Below, piece after piece: positions 1 through 7,351 of a DNA stretch of 8,580 bases (positions are counted from its first letter, which is position 1; every line of letters begins with the position of its first letter). Made by a program: the position numbers and the translations under genes. The notes below the pieces were generated by a model. The model did no database searches. It was not told the DNA's origin and saw nothing but the letters and a program-made list of their open reading frames with translations. The stretch lies in NCBI GenBank assembly GCA_016202965.1, contig JACQNQ010000003.1:1-8580 (forward strand). The letters are read 5' to 3'. Source of the DNA: Candidatus Zambryskiibacteriota bacterium. GTDB taxonomy: Bacteria > Patescibacteriota > Minisyncoccia > Phycocordibacterales > DATDWN01.

Positions 1-12
1 AAACAAATTCAA

Positions 13-930
13 ATGTTCAAAATCCAAAAATTAAAAAACTATAGGGCATCACTACTTATAGCTTTTGCTTTGTTTTTTGTGTCCATGCCGGTTTTTGCCA
101 CGAATATATTTTTTAATGCCGAAAATAATTCATTTGCGCCTAACCAGGAATTTTTAGCACAAATATTTTTGAATACGGAAGGACAATCCGTCAATGCCAT
201 TGAGGGAGAAATTATCTTTCCAAGCGACCTTTTGGAAGTCAGAAAAATAAGGGACGGTAATTCGTCTGTCAATTTTTGGATTGACCCCGTTAGAAACTGC
301 GTTTCTAACGGGGTTGAACGACCCGATTCAATTTGTTTTTCCGGCATTACTCCTGGAGGATTATCTGGGTCTAAAGAACTTTTATTTTCAGTTCTGTTTC
401 GGGCGAAAAAAGGTGGTAGCGGGACGATTCAAACAGATAAATTAAGGGTTTTGCGAAATAATGGCCTTGGTACGCCAGTTGAAACTAAAATTTCCAACTT
501 CCAATTTTCAATTCCAGCAGCAGAGCAAAACTCACTACTGGATTTTGTTGCCAAACAAGATACCGAGTTGCCAGAAAAGTTTAAGCCAGAAATTGCCCAA
601 AGCACGGATTTATTTGCCGGAAAATATTTTTTAGTCTTTAGCACACAAGACAAAGGGTCGGGTATTGACCACTATGAAGTATGTGAAGAGAGTAAAACAA
701 TTTGTATAATTGCCAAAAGCCCGTATGTTTTAGAAAATCAGAAGTTAGATAAAAAAATTTTCATAAAAGCTGTTGATAAAGTTGGCAATGTGCGAACTGA
801 AATTTTTTATCCTCCAAACTTCCACCCTTGGTATAAGAATTACTGGATTCTTGCTATACTGATAATTAGTTCGGTGCTTGTTTTCTATATCCTGAAAAAA
901 TTATGGAGAAAATATCACAAACAAAATTAA
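13..930 (+). CDS. Secreted, membrane-anchored cohesin-domain protein
   Basis: This 305-residue protein has a signal peptide (basic N-terminus, hydrophobic core about residues 12-28, likely cleavage after PVFA). A cohesin-like beta-sandwich follows at about 31-167, then an Ig-like region at about 190-268 containing DKGSGIDHYEV, and a C-terminal membrane segment (about 276-294) with a basic KKLWRKYHK tail that should lie inside the cell. Most of the protein would face outward. Cohesin domains classically bind dockerins, but no dockerin is seen here, so the partner is unknown and a general surface-adhesion role is inference. The next gene is a paralogue and overlaps it by 28 bp, suggesting one transcript. 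Residues 91-101 (DPVRNCVSNGV) are encoded by a perfect DNA palindrome and look inserted relative to the paralogue. The ATG lies 12 bases from the window edge with no visible Shine-Dalgarno, so upstream signals cannot be judged. Confidence 0.85.
   Translation: MFKIQKLKNYRASLLIAFALFFVSMPVFATNIFFNAENNSFAPNQEFLAQIFLNTEGQSVNAIEGEIIFPSDLLEVRKIRDGNSSVNFWIDPVRNCVSNGVERPDSICFSGITPGGLSGSKELLFSVLFRAKKGGSGTIQTDKLRVLRNNGLGTPVETKISNFQFSIPAAEQNSLLDFVAKQDTELPEKFKPEIAQSTDLFAGKYFLVFSTQDKGSGIDHYEVCEESKTICIIAKSPYVLENQKLDKKIFIKAVDKVGNVRTEIFYPPNFHPWYKNYWILAILIISSVLVFYILKKLWRKYHKQN
284..314. repeat. Perfect palindrome inside the cohesin gene (14-bp arms, 3-base loop)
   Basis: The left arm ACCCCGTTAGAAAC (284-297) is the exact reverse complement of GTTTCTAACGGGGT (301-314), separated by TGC. 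The element is translated in frame as part of residues 91-101. The corresponding loop of the neighbouring paralogue is about five residues shorter and has no such palindrome. A translated palindrome in a surface loop resembles the small palindromic elements known to insert in coding sequences of some bacteria (for example Rickettsia palindromic elements). Whether this one is dispersed in the genome cannot be seen from one copy. Confidence 0.85.
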
Positions 931-2339
931 CAATGTTCAGTTTACTGTTGGCGTTTTTTTTGACTTTTCCGGTCTTTGCCGAAGCAGCCACTTTATATTT
1001 TTCTCCGTCATCCGGCTCTTATGCCGTCGGTGGGACATTATCGGTAAGCGTCTATGTGGGAAGTTCTGACCAAGCCGTAAACGCCGCCTCGGGAGTAATT
1101 TCTTTCCCGCAGGATAAACTTGAGGTTACCTCTCTTTCAAAGGTCGGTTCGGTTTTTACTCTTTGGGTCCAGGAGCCGTCATTTTCAAATAGCATCGGCA
1201 CGGTTAATTTTGAAGGCATAGTGCTTAATCCGGGATTTACGGGGACAGCGGGAAAAGTTCTCACCATAAATTTCAGGACAAAGGTGGCGGGACTTGCTCT
1301 GGTCAATTTTTCTTCCGGTTCGGCTCTGGCCAATGACGGGAAAGGAACCAACATTTTGGCAAGTTTGGGAAAGGCGGAGTTTAGTTTGGGAGGGGCCGCT
1401 TTAACTGTCCCAAAGGCGGTAATTCCTCCTCTCATTTCCGGCGCGCCTCCCGCTCCTCAAATTTCTTCACCGACTCATCCCGACTCAAATAAATGGTATA
1501 ACAATTCCAGTCCTAAGTTTATCTGGAATTTGTCCAAAGATATCACGGCGGCAAGAGTTCTTTACGATAAAAAGGCCGATTCAAAACCGACAGTTTTGTA
1601 CAGTCCGCCTATTTCAGAAAAAGAATTGAGCGGGGTAAAAGACGGCCAGTATTATTTTCATGTTCAATTAAAAAACAAAAACGGTTGGGGAAAAATTTCT
1701 CATTTCCGATTTCAGATTGATACCAAGCCGCCGGAACCGTTTATCATAAAGTTTATTGATGGCAATGAAACAAATAATCCGAGACCGACAGTGGTTTTTG
1801 ACACCACTGACACACTCTCCGGTATCAGTTATTACAAAATAAAAATCGGCCAAGGTGAATTTTTCTCCGTAGCCTCGGAAATTGTTAAAAGCAACCCCTA
1901 TACACTGCCTTTGCAAAATCCCGGCACAAGAAACATTTTAGTTCAAGCTTTTGATAAGGCCGAAAATTATTCTGTGGCTACCGAGGAATTTACCATCAAA
2001 TCATTACCGGCCTCGATTTTGGCCAGATATTTAAAAGTTTTATTTGCCGCTCTTACCATTGTTCTTCTCTTTATCATCTGGCGGCAATGGCATAAATTCT
2101 CGGCTTTGAGAAAGAAACTTCGAAAAGAAACGGGTGAAGTCAAATCCGCTCTTCATAAAGCCTTTGACCTGTTGAAAGAAAGCATTCGGGAGAGAATTAA
2201 AATGCTTGAAAAAACCCGCACCAAACGAGAACTCTCCAATAAAGAAGAGAAAGTTGTCAAGCAACTGAAGAGCAATTTAGACGATACCGAAAAGTTTATC
2301 AGAAAAGAAATGGAAGATATTGAAAAAGAAGTGAAATAA
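903..2339 (+). CDS. Secreted cohesin and Ig-like protein with membrane anchor and cytoplasmic coiled coil
   Basis: The 478-residue product has a signal peptide (residues 1 to about 28, ending FAEAA) and a cohesin-like domain at about 30-163. Two Ig-like segments follow, at about 183-275 (with GWGKISHFRFQIDTKPPEP) and 276-366 (with DTLSGISYYKI and QAFDKAENYS). A single membrane segment lies at about 376-393. The last 80 residues are highly charged and helical, probably a cytoplasmic coiled coil. It is a longer paralogue of the preceding gene and overlaps its 3' end by 28 bp, so the two are probably co-transcribed. The ATG at 903 is preferred because it gives the signal peptide a basic n-region; an ATG at 933 is possible but would lack positive charges. 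The extracellular part probably binds a ligand or partner, and the coiled coil may mediate oligomerisation or contact a cytoplasmic partner (inference). The ligand is unknown. Confidence 0.87.
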   Translation: MEKISQTKLTMFSLLLAFFLTFPVFAEAATLYFSPSSGSYAVGGTLSVSVYVGSSDQAVNAASGVISFPQDKLEVTSLSKVGSVFTLWVQEPSFSNSIGTVNFEGIVLNPGFTGTAGKVLTINFRTKVAGLALVNFSSGSALANDGKGTNILASLGKAEFSLGGAALTVPKAVIPPLISGAPPAPQISSPTHPDSNKWYNNSSPKFIWNLSKDITAARVLYDKKADSKPTVLYSPPISEKELSGVKDGQYYFHVQLKNKNGWGKISHFRFQIDTKPPEPFIIKFIDGNETNNPRPTVVFDTTDTLSGISYYKIKIGQGEFFSVASEIVKSNPYTLPLQNPGTRNILVQAFDKAENYSVATEEFTIKSLPASILARYLKVLFAALTIVLLFIIWRQWHKFSALRKKLRKETGEVKSALHKAFDLLKESIRERIKMLEKTRTKRELSNKEEKVVKQLKSNLDDTEKFIRKEMEDIEKEVK

Positions 2340-2372
2340 ATTTGAATAGAGAGGTGGATAACATTTTAGCGA

Positions 2373-2389
2373 AACTATAGAGGATAGTT
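2373..2389. repeat. Inverted repeat just upstream of a -10 box
   Basis: AACTAT (2373-2378) and ATAGTT (2384-2389) form a perfect 6-bp inverted repeat with a 5-base spacer, ending directly at the G before TATAAT. No T-tract follows, so it does not look like an intrinsic terminator for the upstream gene. Its position between the -35 and -10 regions would suit an operator, but this is inference. Confidence 0.4.
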
Positions 2390-2396
2390 GTATAAT
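2387..2396 (+). promoter_or_regulatory. Probable -10 promoter element for the repeat-tailed secreted protein
   Basis: GTTGTATAAT contains a perfect TATAAT at 2391-2396, giving a leader of about 32 nt to the ATG at 2435. No good -35 hexamer is found 16-18 bp upstream. The same TGTATAAT string occurs ahead of two other genes in the window. This indicates that the long gene starts its own transcription unit, separate from the cohesin pair. Confidence 0.5.
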
Positions 2397-2434
2397 AAAA
2401 TCAGTTAATTTTTAATAGTTATATAGAAAATAAA

Positions 2435-5044
2435 ATGATTAAAACAAAAACATTATCTTTTGTTTATCTCTTTATCACTTTAGCTCTGGCTTTTAGCCAG
2501 CAAAATCCTTTGGTTTATGCCCAGGAAACTACTGATTCGGCTATATCGCCCGATGTGACCAAAGAATTTTCGGTGGATATAAAAAAACAGCTTAACCTGG
2601 CCGATTACGACCCGATTGTTCCGAGAGGAATTGTCGGAAATGTCGGGTATTTCTTTAAAAGTATCGGTCGAGGAGCTCAAGAGGCGGCATACAGGGCTTT
2701 TGCTTCGGACGCTTCAAACGCCAAATTGTTACAGGACCATGCCAACCAGAAATTTGTTGAGGCCATGAAAGTTTATAATGAGGACCCAAAACAAGTCGGA
2801 ACATTTATCAATCTTCTGGACGGATATAAATCTAATTTGGATAAAGTCAGCCAAATTGCCGGAGACTTGAAAGAGTCCAATCCCGACGAAGCCAAAAATC
2901 TGACCGAACGAATCGCCACAGAACAGTTATTTACCCAATCCAAAGTTCTTAGCGGCATTCAGGATAATATTGCCGGCTCAGACCCTGACAGTTTTGCTCA
3001 GTTTTTGGCCATTAAAAATGATTCTCTGAAAGCGGCCGGCAATTCTTTGGTTTCCGCTTCTTCCGACCCCGGTCAACTGAAAGAAGCTTTGAAAAATGCT
3101 GCTACTGAAACGGGTCAAACTGCTTTTTCACCGATTGCTCAAGCTCAAATAATCAATCAAATTAAATCTCAAATTGACACAAACACTTCCGGAGAGTTTC
3201 AGTCAGCTTTGGATGAAGCTGTTTTCGACCAGGTCAAACAGTTTGAAAATAATTTTGCCGGCTCAAGGGGGAGTGAATCGGCTAAAGCTGAACAATTGCA
3301 AAAATTTATTTCTCAATTGCCGGGTAAGGATTTAAACTTGATAAAAGTGGCCGGTCAGATTAGAAGTCAGGGCAATCTAAGCTCCGATACTTTGGCCAAA
3401 ATTCAAGAGGCCAAATCCAATATTGCCCAGTATATCGGGAATCAAATTCAAAATCTTAGCCAGTCTTCTTCCGGAGCTCAAAATGCGGTGAACCAATTCT
3501 TGCTCAACACCAGAGCTCCGGATGTCTCCGACCTCCAAGCTCTGACAGAGGTCAAAGATTTAGTTCCAACCGACCAAATCCGTCAGACTATTTCTGCGGT
3601 TCAAGACGGTCAAGTTCAAAAATTCTTGGATAAATTCAGCAGTGATAAAAATGCCTCTCAAGTGACCGATGAATTTAAGTCAATTACGGCAAAAGTTCAA
3701 AGCGGACAAATCCTGCCGGACGCCAATTATTTCAAGACTCTGGACAGTCTGAAATCCCGCTTAAATCCTGAACAGCAGCAGTTTATTGATAATATGTCCA
3801 AAGTCGGCGAACAGCAAATTGTCTCACGCATCAAAGATGACCCGAATTTTGCCCAAAGAGTGACTACTTCCAACCCAGCCGATATTCAAGTATTTCAAAA
3901 GGTGCAAGAGCGTATTGCCACAGGTGATTATAAAAATCTGCCGCCAGATTTTATAAATTCAGGTCAACCCACGTATTTCCCGGGTCAAAACCAAGGTAAT
4001 TCTTCCGGAATCTCAAATTCACCGACTCCATCTTCTGCCGCATTAAATCAGTTTTTCAATCAGTTTGACAGGCAGCAAACCCAGAACTTTCAGAGTTATC
4101 TCGGGACCATTAACAATCCCGATGAGATAAAAAATATACAGCAGAACTTCAAAGACCAAGTTCCGGCAGAGGTTCAGCAGAGGTTAAAACAGCAGTTTAA
4201 TTTTGACTCAAGCGCGGAATTTCAAAAACAGCAAGGTCTGGCGGAACAAAGACGAGAGGATTTTGAACAAAGATATGGACAATCTGGGCCTGGAAATAGC
4301 GGTCAAACGCCGTTCAATCCTGTTTTTCCCGGATTTACACCTCCCGGATTAGTAAATCCTTCATCCGAACAAAATAGAGAGATGCCGTCCGGCGGGACTA
4401 TGCCACAGGGAGGAAATATTTCACCAGAGCAACAAAAAATGATGCAACAGATGCCTCAAGGAACATCAATGCCTTCAGGAACTAGGTCTCCAAATGAAAC
4501 CATGCCATCACAAATGGACCAGCAGAAAATGATGCAACAGACACCATCTAGCGGAACCATACCTTCCTCCGGCACCAGGTCTTCAAGTGGAACTATGTTG
4601 CCACAGACAGGAGAACAGAAAATGATGCAACAAATTCCGTCTGGTACTACTATGCCTTCCGGTACCACTATGCCTAGTGGTGGTGGGACGACCATGCCTT
4701 CAGGAACACAAATGCCTTCATCTGGAACTATGCCATCTGGAACAATGATGCCGTCTTCTGGAACAATGATGCCGTCCGGTTCTACAATGCCGTCTTCCGG
4801 ATACACTATGCCTTCCGGTTCACCTATGCCGGGAGACTCGTCAATGTCACCCCCATCTTCATACACAGCTCCTTCACCATCTTCATACACAGCTCCTTCA
4901 CCATCTTCTTATACAGCACCTCCTCCATCTTCATATACAGCGCCATCCTCATATACAATGCCCTCACCCTCATCTTACACAGCACCGTCTTCTTATACCC
5001 CTCCTTCTGGAGGAGGCATGATGAGTCCGCCGCCGGGTATGTAA
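2435..5044 (+). CDS. Secreted DUF5667-like helical protein with repetitive M/P/S/G/T/Y-rich C-terminal tail
   Basis: This 869-residue protein has a signal peptide (residues 1 to about 29, ending LVYA). Residues about 60-180 resemble DUF5667: a GYFFKSIGRG motif followed by amphipathic helices with DHANQKFVEAMK. This domain is common in secreted proteins of candidate-phyla bacteria and has no known function. Residues about 180-600 continue as Q/N/S/D-rich helix-forming sequence. From about residue 650 the composition changes to low complexity: three QKMMQQ units about 30 residues apart, then a run of MPSG units, then SSYTAP units ending in GGGMMSPPPGM. There is no cysteine lipobox, LPXTG motif or C-terminal membrane helix, so the protein may be released or held by the tail. 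The tail suggests an extended, flexible surface or matrix structure (inference). It is followed 15 bp later by the PEBP gene. The start ATG lacks a Shine-Dalgarno; the DUF5667 assignment is from memory of the motif. Confidence 0.83.
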   Translation: MIKTKTLSFVYLFITLALAFSQQNPLVYAQETTDSAISPDVTKEFSVDIKKQLNLADYDPIVPRGIVGNVGYFFKSIGRGAQEAAYRAFASDASNAKLLQDHANQKFVEAMKVYNEDPKQVGTFINLLDGYKSNLDKVSQIAGDLKESNPDEAKNLTERIATEQLFTQSKVLSGIQDNIAGSDPDSFAQFLAIKNDSLKAAGNSLVSASSDPGQLKEALKNAATETGQTAFSPIAQAQIINQIKSQIDTNTSGEFQSALDEAVFDQVKQFENNFAGSRGSESAKAEQLQKFISQLPGKDLNLIKVAGQIRSQGNLSSDTLAKIQEAKSNIAQYIGNQIQNLSQSSSGAQNAVNQFLLNTRAPDVSDLQALTEVKDLVPTDQIRQTISAVQDGQVQKFLDKFSSDKNASQVTDEFKSITAKVQSGQILPDANYFKTLDSLKSRLNPEQQQFIDNMSKVGEQQIVSRIKDDPNFAQRVTTSNPADIQVFQKVQERIATGDYKNLPPDFINSGQPTYFPGQNQGNSSGISNSPTPSSAALNQFFNQFDRQQTQNFQSYLGTINNPDEIKNIQQNFKDQVPAEVQQRLKQQFNFDSSAEFQKQQGLAEQRREDFEQRYGQSGPGNSGQTPFNPVFPGFTPPGLVNPSSEQNREMPSGGTMPQGGNISPEQQKMMQQMPQGTSMPSGTRSPNETMPSQMDQQKMMQQTPSSGTIPSSGTRSSSGTMLPQTGEQKMMQQIPSGTTMPSGTTMPSGGGTTMPSGTQMPSSGTMPSGTMMPSSGTMMPSGSTMPSSGYTMPSGSPMPGDSSMSPPSSYTAPSPSSYTAPSPSSYTAPPPSSYTAPSSYTMPSPSSYTAPSSYTPPSGGGMMSPPPGM
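4436..4633 (+). repeat. Long-period tandem repeat encoding QKMMQQ units
   Basis: The string AAAATGATGCAACA occurs at 4436, 4526 and 4619, a period of 90 and then 93 bp. Each copy heads a unit of about 30 residues encoding QKMMQQ, then PxGT, then a TRS-type spacer, so the repeat is visible at both DNA and protein level. In-frame period sizes are preserved, consistent with expansion under coding constraint. Confidence 0.7.
4853..4924 (+). repeat. 24-bp tandem repeat encoding PSSYTAPS
   Basis: The unit that starts CCATCTTCATACACAGCT is present as two identical 24-bp copies (4853-4876, 4877-4900) and a third, diverged copy (4901-4924). Further degenerate SSYT-encoding units continue to about 5010. 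The identical neighbouring copies suggest recent duplication, and copy number is likely to vary between strains. Confidence 0.85.
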
Positions 5045-5059
5045 GTATCAAGTATTGAT

Positions 5060-5680
5060 GTGTCAGTTATAAAGAAAATAACAATTTTCTATTTAATCAC
5101 TGGAGCGGCAATAGCCGTAAGTCTTATCGTGTTCGTTCTCGTTTTTCGCGATACAGATAAGTCTTTACAGAAAGAAACTGTCCAAAGTGTTACTAATGTA
5201 AAAAATGTCACTACCATTATGGAATTAAAAAGTTCGGTATTTGAAAATGGGGGAGTTATCTCTTCCAAATATACATGCGACGGCCAAAATATTCATCCGC
5301 CGCTCGATATTTCCGGTGTTCCATCTGAAGTAAAATCACTGGTCATTATTATGGATGACCACGATGTGCCAAGGAATATTCGTCCGGACGGAGTCTGGGA
5401 CCATTGGGTGGTATTTAATATCCCGCCGACTTTGAGCACGATAAATGAGGCAGAGAAAATAGCCGGTGTATATGGAAAAAACTCCGGGGGAAAAACAGAA
5501 TATACAGGTCCATGCCCGCCCGACAGGGAACATAGGTACATATTTTATCTCTATGCTCTGGACATTGAATTACCTTTGGAAATCGGCGCCACAAAAACCC
5601 AGGTCTTGAATGCTATGACTGGACACATTCTTTCCGAAGCAAGACTTACCGGAAGATATGACAGAATAAATAGAAGATAA
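5060..5680 (+). CDS. Membrane-anchored PEBP-family protein (YbhB/YbcL type)
   Basis: This 206-residue protein begins with a basic residue pair and a hydrophobic segment (about 9-29), then a short linker. A complete phosphatidylethanolamine-binding-protein/Raf-kinase-inhibitor-like domain follows at about 54-206. Family motifs are clear: MDDHDVP (98-104), DHWVVFNIPP (114-123), YTGPCPP (148-154) and HRYIFYLYALD (158-168), with the closing GHILSEARLTGRY. These line the anion/ligand pocket of the family. Cytoplasmic YbhB/YbcL proteins usually lack the membrane segment, so here the domain should be tethered outside the membrane. The bacterial function of the family is poorly defined. The start is GTG at 5060; an overlapping ATG at 5058 is out of frame and ends after four codons. 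The 15-bp spacing from the preceding stop suggests co-transcription and possibly coupled translation. A symbol is not given because the ybhB/ybcL relation is only at family level. Confidence 0.93.
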   Translation: MSVIKKITIFYLITGAAIAVSLIVFVLVFRDTDKSLQKETVQSVTNVKNVTTIMELKSSVFENGGVISSKYTCDGQNIHPPLDISGVPSEVKSLVIIMDDHDVPRNIRPDGVWDHWVVFNIPPTLSTINEAEKIAGVYGKNSGGKTEYTGPCPPDREHRYIFYLYALDIELPLEIGATKTQVLNAMTGHILSEARLTGRYDRINRR

Positions 5681-5699
5681 AAGATAAATCTACACAAAA

Positions 5700-6569
5700 T
5701 TAAAGTTTTCTTCTTCTGGCTTTGATAAAAGTTCGCAATAAAATAAACAGAAAAAGAAACGATAATCCGAGAGCGATATAAAATAACGGTTTTGAACTGA
5801 CTACGGCAAGTATCACTGCGGCCGTTTGGTTTTGAGCGGTTTTCAAGAATCCAAAATTATCCTCTGGTTCTCCATCCACTGTTTTTGGAGAGTCTGCTTT
5901 TGTCGCGGTATTTTTTGTATTGGCATTACTTTTAACAGATTCAGTCGCCTGTTTCTCGGGTTGTTTTTCCAAAGCCGATTTTGCATACTTGCGGATTGAC
6001 TCTGTCGTGTTGTATAACGACTCCAAAGCATTCGCCACAACAGGTGTGGAAGAAGAAAGGGCAGTTTTCAAAGTAGAAACTGCTGTTTTGAGCGCTTCCG
6101 CAGTTTTTGAAGGAGGCGGAGGGGGTAAAGGAGGTAAAATGAGAACTGTTATACTGCCGGTGGTTTGATTGAGCAAAGCAATAGTTGCGTTTGTATTTGC
6201 GCCGGTATTCCAAACCTTTTCTATTTTTGCCGAAACTTTATGTTTGCCCTGCTCCGCAGTCCATGGAAATGATTCAATTTTTGTTTGACCAACGGCAAGA
6301 GTAAAGTTTTTTAGACCAATTACGGAATCATCTATTAGAAAAAGAAGCTCTCCCGTTAGTGATTCTTCACTGCTGTTATAAAGAACGGCAAATATATTTA
6401 CAGATTCTCCTCCAGCGACATTGCTTTTGGATATCCAAACTGAATTGGGAGCAAACCCGGCGGATAAGCCAGCGCCTATTGCCGGAAATTTGGCTGGAAT
6501 TGCAAATTGAAAAAGAAAAAATACTGAAACTATTAACCAAATAATCCATCTGCTATATAAACGTTGCAT
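5700..6569 (-). CDS. Secreted CARDB-like/Ig-fold protein with proline linker and C-terminal membrane anchor
   Basis: Read from the ATG at 6569 the product is 289 residues. It has a signal peptide (hydrophobic about 8-25) and a CARDB-like beta-sandwich at about 42-143, with GGESVNIFAVLYNSSEESL and a strand pair ending IDDSVIG. A proline hinge PPLPPPPP (146-153) is followed by an Ala/Lys/Thr-rich, probably helical stalk, and the anchor (about 262-279) ends in KARRRKL. The architecture suggests a binding module displayed on a stalk from the cell membrane; its ligand is unknown. A TTG start 18 bp upstream (6587) is possible, but it would lie upstream of and within the -10 box, so the ATG is preferred. 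The gene is convergent with the PEBP gene, with only 19 bp between stop codons. It lies 33 bp downstream of the M23-like gene, and a TATAAT box gives it its own, apparently leaderless, transcript. Confidence 0.85.
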   Translation of the reverse strand: MQRLYSRWIIWLIVSVFFLFQFAIPAKFPAIGAGLSAGFAPNSVWISKSNVAGGESVNIFAVLYNSSEESLTGELLFLIDDSVIGLKNFTLAVGQTKIESFPWTAEQGKHKVSAKIEKVWNTGANTNATIALLNQTTGSITVLILPPLPPPPPSKTAEALKTAVSTLKTALSSSTPVVANALESLYNTTESIRKYAKSALEKQPEKQATESVKSNANTKNTATKADSPKTVDGEPEDNFGFLKTAQNQTAAVILAVVSSKPLFYIALGLSFLFLFILLRTFIKARRRKL

Positions 6570-6575
6570 TTTTTC

Positions 6576-6581
6576 ATTATA
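6576..6581 (-). promoter_or_regulatory. -10 box placed for a leaderless transcript of the CARDB-like gene
   Basis: On the - strand TTGTTGTATAAT is followed by exactly six bases (GAAAAA) and then the ATG at 6569. With normal spacing the first transcribed base would be the A of the start codon, so the mRNA would be leaderless. No clear -35 hexamer is found. The TGTATAAT form is shared with two other promoters in the window. Confidence 0.55.
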
Positions 6582-6602
6582 CAACAATAAATGACTTTAC
6601 GT

Positions 6603-7154
6603 TTATTTTTCCTTGCAAAATGGTTCGCCGTGAGGAGGATTGCCGCCCAAAGCACCGGAGTTAAATTTTGAAAAGTAGACTGATTTTAAGTTCGGGGTGA
6701 AATAATCAAACGGGCAAACGGCAGTAGTGTAGGTTGTGCTGTTATTCCAGTTTTGGTCGTCGACATAACGGTTTTGCGTCGTAGAGTTGTACACGCCAAA
6801 ATCCCAATTCCCGGCGACATCGGTGCCGGTCGTATAACCGACGATTTCGCCGGCCGCAAAAACAATAGGAGCTAACTCTTCCGTTCTACTGTCTTGTTTC
6901 GGTTCGGCCGGAAGCAGTTTTTTAATGGCCAGAACCGGTTCAGTCATATGTCCAAAACGAACTCTCACTTCGCAACTTGCTCGGAATTCCACCATATATG
7001 GTCCGCCGACATTGTATGAACCGCTTTCCAATGTCATTTGAACTGGAGCGTAGACAGGCACGCGGGCATGGTCCGTACCTATGTAACTGTGGGTCTTTAG
7101 ACTTGGACCGGCACCCATAGTGGGTGGAGGACCTATATAATTCACTTTGCTCAT
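6603..7154 (-). CDS. Degenerate M23-peptidase-like domain (C-terminal part of a frameshifted gene)
   Basis: This 183-residue reading frame resembles the lysostaphin/M23 fold. YIGTDHARVPVYAP (24-37) aligns with the HxGxD-APxGTPVYA segment, VRFGHM (65-70) with the YGHL segment, AAGEIVGYTTGT (100-111) with the Gq-xIGxxGxTG turn, and NWDFGVYN (116-123) with HLHFEV. Two zinc-ligand histidines are replaced (first His by Tyr in YIGTD; HLH by NWD), so peptidoglycan hydrolysis looks unlikely and a binding role is more plausible (inference). The C-terminus has VCPFDYF and ends PFCKEK. The frame is open upstream to 7418 without any ATG, GTG or TTG. Those extra residues look like real protein and join the pilin-like fragment through a -1 shift near 7390. 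The M at 7154 is therefore only the first possible start, probably not the native one. The reconstructed protein would be 348 residues. Confidence 0.7.
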   Translation of the reverse strand: MSKVNYIGPPPTMGAGPSLKTHSYIGTDHARVPVYAPVQMTLESGSYNVGGPYMVEFRASCEVRVRFGHMTEPVLAIKKLLPAEPKQDSRTEELAPIVFAAGEIVGYTTGTDVAGNWDFGVYNSTTQNRYVDDQNWNNSTTYTTAVCPFDYFTPNLKSVYFSKFNSGALGGNPPHGEPFCKEK

Positions 7155-7351
7155 ATCCGTAATGTCGTTCGTAAAAATAGGGGCTGGATTGCTTTGGCAG
7201 TTACGCTGGGCCGCGGACAGGTAAGGAGATGGAGCAACTTGACTTTGTTTATTCTGGTCTTGTAGATGAGAGCTAAAGTCATAGACTATTTGTCGCAGTC
7301 TTTCTATTTCATTCTTTGAATATCCTCGTGTCTCTAAATTAGTCAGATTAC

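Noticed and set aside
1052..1435. 127-residue - strand reading frame opposite the second cohesin gene
   Set aside because: It lies fully opposite a clearly coding cohesin domain and shows no signal peptide, domain or start signals.
2348..2358. Shine-Dalgarno-like GAGAGGTGG after the second cohesin gene
   Set aside because: No start codon at proper spacing leads to more than a few codons before a stop; probably coincidence.
4456..4890. 144-residue reading frame on the - strand rich in VPDGI/VPEGI
   Set aside because: It is the reverse shadow of the MPSG-type repeats of the + strand gene; its regularity comes from the DNA repeat.
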